In this document: positions 35,101-40,947 of the stretch, one piece after another
Layout: every line of letters starts with the position of its first letter
Position numbering within the stretch: the stretch's first letter is position 1
NCBI GenBank assembly: GCA_016927315.1
Contig: JAFGMV010000122.1
Coordinates: 1-40,947, forward strand
Length of the DNA stretch: 40,947 bases
Source: Anaerolineales bacterium
GTDB taxonomy: Bacteria > Chloroflexota > Anaerolineae > Anaerolineales > Villigracilaceae
Reading direction: 5' to 3'
Program-made: the position numbers and the translations under genes
Notes under the pieces: generated by a model
Seen by the model: only the letters and a program-made list of their open reading frames with translations
The model's database searches: none
What the model was told of the DNA's origin: nothing

Positions 35101-36326
35101 TTTGTCTCCTGTAAAGACTTCAGAATTAAATCACATACCTCTCGAACCGCACCGCGGCCTCCGGAGCTGCTCAACACATAATCGGCCTGGCGGATTACCT
35201 CCGGCTGGGCATCAGCCACGGCGACCGACCACCCGGCCGCTTTAAAACCGGGGATATCATTAATATCATTGCCTACAAAGACAACCTTTTCCGCCGGAAT
35301 ACCCTTCTCCGCCAGCAGTTCTTTCAAGGCGCTTTCCTTATCATCAATACTCTGCAGGTATGGAACCTTCATTTTACGGCAGCGTGCTGCCACAACAGGG
35401 TCAGTCTCTTTTGAAATCACAATGGCATCCACACCCGCCTTGCACAGCAGGCTTAACCCGTAGCTGTCGCTCCGGTTGGCGGCCACGTACTCCACACCCT
35501 CCTGATTCACCCAGACCCGATTGTCTGTCAGGACGCCGTCGAAATCCATCACCAGCATCTTTATTTCATCAGGCATAGGTCGCCGCTCCTGGCCGGGAGA
35601 GACCATTTCCAGGCCGGCAGTCATCACCAGGTGTTCATACCGGGACCAATCAGAAAGGTTATCAATATCAACTGTATAGCGAGGATCGATCTCGACCGGA
35701 TAAATGACATCCCCGCTCATTGAGTTCTTTTCCAGGATTGTGGTAGCCCGGATCACATCAATGTGACCGGTTTGCCAGTGGACGGGTGGGAGGCTCTGGC
35801 GCGGGGCATTGTACGGCTCATCGATCCCAGGTACTTCCAGCAGGTTCGTCATTTGCCCGCCCTCGGTTGAAAGCCGCCACATCTTGTGCGGATTCTGTCC
35901 AGCCGGGACAACACCACGCACACAATCTGCATCCGGGTGACTGAGCAAAACCCGTACAGCTTCATCGGTCAAGTTCGGTGGACGGATGGGAGAAGTGGGC
36001 CGCAGTTGAATGACCACGTCAGGATGGTACCCTTCGTTTTCAGCCAGCCACCTGAGTGCGTGTTCAAAGACCGGTAAATCGGTGGTTTTGTCCTGGGCCA
36101 GCTCAACAGGGCGCAGGAAGGGCGTCTCGGCGCCGAACTCCCGGGCGACCGCGGCTATCTCTTCATCATCTGTACTCAGGATCACCCGCGTGACGCTGTC
36201 CGCCTGCAGGCCGGCAGCAACACTCCAGGCCAATAACGGATACCCTGCAAAGGGTTTGATGTTTTTACGCGGGATACCTTTTGAGCCGCCCCGGGCTGGA
36301 ACAATCGCAAGTATTTCCGGTTTCAT
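35097..36326 (-). CDS. neuA: CMP-nonulosonate synthetase fused to a KdsC-like HAD phosphatase
   Basis: A 409-aa two-domain protein. Residues 1-235 are a NeuA cytidylyltransferase with VPARGGSKGIPRKN (9-22), QLRPTSPIR and TVDIDNLSDW. Residues 253-409 are a HAD phosphatase with DFDGVLTD (261-268), VISKE, a KDK-region Lys and VGNDIND (351-357), so all four HAD motifs are intact. Related arrangements are human CMAS and bacterial KDN-9-phosphate phosphatases. Together with a NeuB, this suggests the ulosonate is made as a phosphate, dephosphorylated, then activated with CTP. ATG at 36326 begins 4 nt after the SDR stop. Confidence 0.9.
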   Translation of the reverse strand: MKPEILAIVPARGGSKGIPRKNIKPFAGYPLLAWSVAAGLQADSVTRVILSTDDEEIAAVAREFGAETPFLRPVELAQDKTTDLPVFEHALRWLAENEGYHPDVVIQLRPTSPIRPPNLTDEAVRVLLSHPDADCVRGVVPAGQNPHKMWRLSTEGGQMTNLLEVPGIDEPYNAPRQSLPPVHWQTGHIDVIRATTILEKNSMSGDVIYPVEIDPRYTVDIDNLSDWSRYEHLVMTAGLEMVSPGQERRPMPDEIKMLVMDFDGVLTDNRVWVNQEGVEYVAANRSDSYGLSLLCKAGVDAIVISKETDPVVAARCRKMKVPYLQSIDDKESALKELLAEKGIPAEKVVFVGNDINDIPGFKAAGWSVAVADAQPEVIRQADYVLSSSGGRGAVREVCDLILKSLQETK

Positions 36327-36330
36327 TCGT

Positions 36331-37161
36331 TTACCACGCAGTCCATCCGCCATCCACAACCAGATTGTTCCCGGTCATGTAAGCTGAAGCATCCGAAGCA
36401 AGATAAAGCAGTGCACCATTCATCTCGTCTTTATGCGCCATACGTCCCAATATGGTTTTCGCTGAATAATTCGCCACAAACAACTCATCATGGTTGTTGA
36501 ACACACCACCCGGCGTCAGGGCATTGACGCGCATTCCTGTTCCCATATAGTAAGCCGCCAGGTATTTTGTAAAACCAAGCACTCCGGCTTTGGTTACCGT
36601 GTAGTAAACCGGTTTAAAGGCCGGTTGGCTGCCGTCCTTTTTCCGGTAGATACGCTGGTCCGGGCCGTTCAGCCCGTAGGTCGAACAGATATTGATAATA
36701 CTTCCATGCTTGCCTTGGGCAAGCATGGGTTTGACGCTGGCCTGCGTTACAAGGAACATCCCGGTCAGGTTTACATTCAGGGCTGCGTTCCATTGTTCAA
36801 GGGGGTACTCCTCAAAGTTCCCCGGGGCAATCCCCTTTGATACGGCCTCCGGATCAAATTTTGGGTCTAGAGCAGCACTGTTTACCAGGATGTCAAGGCG
36901 GCCAAACTCAGAAAGTGTATCTGCAACCATACCGGAAACAGCTTCCGGGTCCGTAATGTCCGTCGGTGCAGCCAGGGCCCGGTGCCCCTGCCCCTTCAAC
37001 TCCCCGGCTGCCTGTCGGGTGGCGTCTTTATCCAGGTCAAGCACAACAACCGCAGCCCCCGCCTCGGCCAGGGTCTGGCAGAACTCACGTCCAAGCAGAC
37101 CAGCGCCGCCCGTCACGACGGCCACACGGTCTGTCAGATCGAACTTCTCAAGGATGGTCAC
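36331..37161 (-). CDS. SDR family oxidoreductase, PtmA-like
   Basis: A classical short-chain dehydrogenase of 276 aa. The NAD(P) loop TGGAGLLG is at 17-24, followed by NSAA, the catalytic Ser in ICSTYG and YYTVTKAG containing YxxxK; it ends GGWTAW. SDRs of this type (PtmA) neighbour nonulosonate genes in Campylobacter flagellin glycosylation, and the position 4 nt before NeuA-HAD suggests a similar role modifying or providing the sugar precursor. The start is a GTG at 37161 behind AAAGGAAG. Confidence 0.85.
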   Translation of the reverse strand: MTILEKFDLTDRVAVVTGGAGLLGREFCQTLAEAGAAVVVLDLDKDATRQAAGELKGQGHRALAAPTDITDPEAVSGMVADTLSEFGRLDILVNSAALDPKFDPEAVSKGIAPGNFEEYPLEQWNAALNVNLTGMFLVTQASVKPMLAQGKHGSIINICSTYGLNGPDQRIYRKKDGSQPAFKPVYYTVTKAGVLGFTKYLAAYYMGTGMRVNALTPGGVFNNHDELFVANYSAKTILGRMAHKDEMNGALLYLASDASAYMTGNNLVVDGGWTAW

Positions 37162-37173
37162 AATTGCTTCCTT

Positions 37174-38769
37174 TCAAGGACGCCCCATAAAAACCAGGTC
37201 ATCACCGAAATTTTTGTACAGCTTCAAATCAGCCGTAACCAATTCAAGGTTAACATACACAGAAGAATCCCTGTCGATATTATTGGTATCGAAGACCACC
37301 AGAACAGCTTCTCCTTGCCAGATTTCCTTTACAAACTGATCCAGTCCTTCGATTTCAGCAGGAACATCTTCTCCCCGATTATAAACGCGTGGCATGAATC
37401 GGGCAGCCCGCCCGGTGTTGAGATATACAGCCGGAGGACTGTTGGTATAGACATAGATCTCCTCCGGCAATTGCTTCAGGAAATGAATACTCTCAGAGTC
37501 GCGCCAGCGCCAGCTTTCATAACCCAGGCCGTTGATCCTGATATCTCCGGACACCTGCCAGAGATATACGCCCGACATAATCAACATAACCGCTGCAATC
37601 CCTGCAGCCGCAGCACGATAAAAGCCGCTGCGGCTGCGCCAGATCCAGGCGACCACTGCAGCAAACAGGATTTGCAAAGCAATGATCACCGGCGCCAGGA
37701 TACGGTCCTGGAACCGTGTCGCCGGATCGTACATGCTCATCGAGGCCAGCATGGCAGACAGGTATGCAAAAATGTACACTCCCGACAGCACCGCGATAAG
37801 ATTCAATTTTGATGGGTCTGCTGTCTTCTTCAGAGCGCATCGCCGCCAGGTAACGAACAGCCAGGCCAGGATCATAATACCAATCACCAGGACGAGGCTT
37901 TCAAATACGACCGTTTCACTCTCCAGGAAACGACGCCACTTTTCGATCGGGACAAAAAGATAGGAAAGACGTTTAACCCCATAATCGATTTTCTTCAGGC
38001 CGACAGGGTGCCAACCAATAACCCGGTTGGTGGCATTCCCGGCCACAATTGCATTGCGTACCAACCAGGCAAGGAACCAGGGGAATGAACCAACCACCAG
38101 GTGAAAGAGAAGGCTGCCCCGCTCTTTCAAGGATTTCGGTATTATACAAATAACAGCGGCAAAGGTGGCGAACAACGCCAATCCGGTATAACGCGTCAGG
38201 CACGCAAATCCCACCAGTATTCCGGTCAAGACCAGCCATTTTTTACGATTGCGCTCAAAATACAGTGAAAATACCAGGAAACTCAACAACCCAAAGAAAA
38301 GGAATATTGGTTCACTGAGTGCATACGCACTGACTCTGAACAGGGGGCCGTTCAAAAAAAACAACACTGCCAGGAATATTCCTGCCGCCCTGGAACGGGT
38401 CATCCGCCAGCCAAGGAACCCCATCACCAAAATATTCGCCCCGTAGACCAGTATATTGAGAAAACGCGCACCGCGTAATGGGTCCAGGCCAGTCAACAAG
38501 CCCAACCCGGCCAACAACAATGAAAACATGGGTGGATAGTGAGTGATCGGGTCGGGCGTACTTTCCAACCAGCTGTCAATATACCCTTCACCGCTCATAA
38601 TGGAACGGGCGCCAGCAATATAGGCAGCCGAATCATTGGACAGCCCCAACCCATAGACCGTACTCTCTTTCATGAGCATACTGCCCCCCAGGCTGATTAA
38701 ACCCAAAATGACCAGGAAGAGGCTGGTCTTATTGAAAAAATATGGACGCAGGGCAGTCAGGCGTTTCAA
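37174..38769 (-). CDS. GT39-like membrane glycosyltransferase (ArnT/PMT superfamily)
   Basis: A 531-aa protein. A first helix (about 13-30) precedes an external loop with NDSAAYIAGARSIMSGEGY and PDPITHYPPMFSLLL, the signature region of GT39 enzymes. About ten further helices and an extracellular C-terminal domain of about 115 aa follow. It probably adds a sugar from a polyprenyl-phosphate donor outside the cytoplasm. It starts with TTG at 38769 after GGAAG; the first ATG would delete helix 1. It is second in the PAPS-synthase-led run. Confidence 0.85.
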   Translation of the reverse strand: MKRLTALRPYFFNKTSLFLVILGLISLGGSMLMKESTVYGLGLSNDSAAYIAGARSIMSGEGYIDSWLESTPDPITHYPPMFSLLLAGLGLLTGLDPLRGARFLNILVYGANILVMGFLGWRMTRSRAAGIFLAVLFFLNGPLFRVSAYALSEPIFLFFGLLSFLVFSLYFERNRKKWLVLTGILVGFACLTRYTGLALFATFAAVICIIPKSLKERGSLLFHLVVGSFPWFLAWLVRNAIVAGNATNRVIGWHPVGLKKIDYGVKRLSYLFVPIEKWRRFLESETVVFESLVLVIGIMILAWLFVTWRRCALKKTADPSKLNLIAVLSGVYIFAYLSAMLASMSMYDPATRFQDRILAPVIIALQILFAAVVAWIWRSRSGFYRAAAAGIAAVMLIMSGVYLWQVSGDIRINGLGYESWRWRDSESIHFLKQLPEEIYVYTNSPPAVYLNTGRAARFMPRVYNRGEDVPAEIEGLDQFVKEIWQGEAVLVVFDTNNIDRDSSVYVNLELVTADLKLYKNFGDDLVFMGRP

Positions 38770-38786
38770 TGGAACTTCCGGGAATA

Positions 38787-38811
38787 CCCAGGCGGCGGAC
38801 TGCCGCCCGGG
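38787..38811 (-). promoter_or_regulatory. GC-rich hairpin between the PAPS synthase and GT39 genes
   Basis: A stem GGCGGC (38791-38796) with GCCGCC (38802-38807), extended by CCC/GGG beyond a mismatch, fills the 57-bp gap. It lacks a T-tract, so it may stabilise or pause RNA rather than terminate, lowering expression of downstream genes relative to the PAPS synthase. Confidence 0.4.
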
Positions 38812-38826
38812 TTGAAATCAGACCAT

Positions 38827-40536
<1,710 letters not shown>

Positions 40537-40566
40537 TCAACTTTCTCCTAAAAAGTATTGTTCAAT

Positions 40567-40581
40567 ATTCAGTCATTGAAT
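40567..40581. promoter_or_regulatory. Putative operator, palindrome ATTCA-N5-TGAAT (site C)
   Basis: ATTCA-GTCAT-TGAAT is a perfect inverted repeat just downstream of the expected transcription start of the PAPS synthase gene, 30 bp before its ATG. A second inverted repeat, TTCAAT-N8-ATTGAA (40561-40580), overlaps it. It shares half-sites and spacing with sites A and B. Confidence 0.5.
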
Positions 40582-40595
40582 TTTGCGCGAGCGCT

Positions 40596-40604
40596 ATTAT
40601 AGCA
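40596..40604 (-). promoter_or_regulatory. Extended -10 promoter of the PAPS synthase operon
   Basis: TGCTATAAT on the minus strand gives the TGn extension plus a perfect -10 TATAAT (40601-40596). No -35 match is seen, as expected for extended -10 promoters. The start would be near 40589. Confidence 0.55.
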
Positions 40605-40818
40605 GGAAATTCAAAAAAGGGCTGATTGACTTTCCATAACCACATGGAGCACACCCAGGAATCGTTCATTTCACTCCCGAGAGTGTGCTGAACGGCCTTA
40701 AAAGACACCTCTACCCTGGCATGAACGCTGCGCCGCAGCGCTGTTCCGTCAAGTAATCCTTGCCAGACTATGAAACGCCTTCCAGAATCGTAATGAAAGG
40801 TACTCCCCTGTGCAAATC
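40605..40818. other. Non-coding gap between the PAPS synthase promoter and tRNA-Ser
   Basis: No convincing gene. On the minus strand an open frame of about 80 codons crosses the gap but lacks a start codon near its beginning, and includes KAVQHTLGSEMNDSW. It may be a decayed fragment. A perfect 7-1-7 inverted repeat, CGCTGCG-C-CGCAGCG, lies at 40726-40740. Confidence 0.3.
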
Positions 40819-40834
40819 ATTGTATCAATACAAT
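40819..40834. repeat. 16-bp perfect inverted repeat upstream of tRNA-Ser
   Basis: ATTGTAT-CA-ATACAAT lies 28 bp before the tRNA 5' end, in the region where its promoter should be. It could be a regulator site; its half-sites differ from the ATTCA-N5-TGAAT palindromes. Confidence 0.45.
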
Positions 40835-40861
40835 CATTTCTATGGTAAAATCCCTCCGCTC

Positions 40862-40946
40862 GGAGGGATGGCCGAGTGGACGAAGGCGCCTGTCTTGAAA
40901 ACAGGTATGGAGCAATCCATCGTGGGTTCGAATCCCACTCCCTCCG
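40862..40946 (+). tRNA. tRNA-Ser (anticodon UGA)
   Basis: A full class II cloverleaf: acceptor GGAGGGA/TCCCTCC (40862-40868 with 40939-40945), a D arm closed by GCC/GGC, and an anticodon stem CCTGT/ACAGG with loop CTTGAAA, so the anticodon TGA is at 40896-40898. The long variable arm is TGGA-GCAA-TCCA and the T arm GTGGG-TTCGAAT-CCCAC. The discriminator is G (40946), as expected for tRNA-Ser. The next base C may begin an encoded CCA cut off by the window end. Confidence 0.97.
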
Positions 40947-40947
40947 C

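Noticed and set aside
40851..40947. Integration att sites at tRNA-Ser
   Set aside because: The direct repeat is only 9 bp, and no integrase or element lies on the visible side. Kept only as part of a lower-interest finding.

Overview
The window reads as one bacterial chromosomal segment, most likely from Chloroflexota (Anaerolineae-like). That placement is an inference from the gene mix: a cyanobacterial-type long isocitrate dehydrogenase, DUF951, an MGDG-synthase-type glycosyltransferase, and TsaE/TsaB/RimI joined to a UDP-sugar dehydrogenase. It has not been checked by phylogeny. Almost everything lies on the minus strand. The plus strand carries icd, an MscS channel, a phosphoribosyltransferase, ogt and tRNA-Ser.

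Layout: (1) 1-1906: icd with its own promoter and terminator, then two REP-like hairpins. (2) 1920-14467, minus strand: a surface-glycan locus. In transcription order it holds a UDP-glucuronate-4-epimerase-like enzyme, a Wzx-type flippase, a GT4 and a large membrane protein. A strong internal promoter then starts gmd, a polyprenyl-phosphate GT2, a GT4, an AsnB-type amidotransferase, a broken DUF3592-like gene, a sulfotransferase, a tiny ORF and a site-2-protease-like peptidase. (3) 14604-17645: the tsaE-tsaB-rimI-UDP-sugar dehydrogenase operon, joined by 1-4 bp overlaps. (4) 17773-23002: mostly housekeeping genes (MscS, MGDG-type GT, DUF951, phosphoribosyltransferase, GIY-YIG, TyrA, Ogt). (5) 23042-40536, minus strand: a second and more unusual glycan locus. 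It opens with a fused ATP sulfurylase/APS kinase that makes PAPS. Next come a GT39-like membrane protein, an SDR, a fused CMP-nonulosonate synthetase/HAD phosphatase, a short NeuB lacking the SAF domain, two paralogous sulfotransferases around a capsule-type (KpsS/KpsC-like) protein and a GT-C-like membrane protein, a small membrane protein, a methyltransferase, a GT2, a sulfatase-fold membrane enzyme, an Ig-tailed phosphoesterase and a second NeuA-like cytidylyltransferase. (6) tRNA-Ser(UGA) at the end.

The genes fit together as a route to a sulfated, nonulosonate (sialic-acid-like) surface glycan. One enzyme makes the sulfate donor, three sulfotransferases use it, and NeuB/NeuA-HAD/SDR make an activated acidic sugar. 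The glycosyltransferases and flippase would build and export the polymer. The final structure cannot be read from sequence.

The main regulatory observation is a perfect palindrome, ATTCA-N5-TGAAT. It occurs exactly three times by my reading, always in intergenic DNA at a TATAAT-type promoter: before gmd, before the DUF951 gene and before the PAPS synthase gene. It may be the operator of one shared regulator tying the two glycan loci together.
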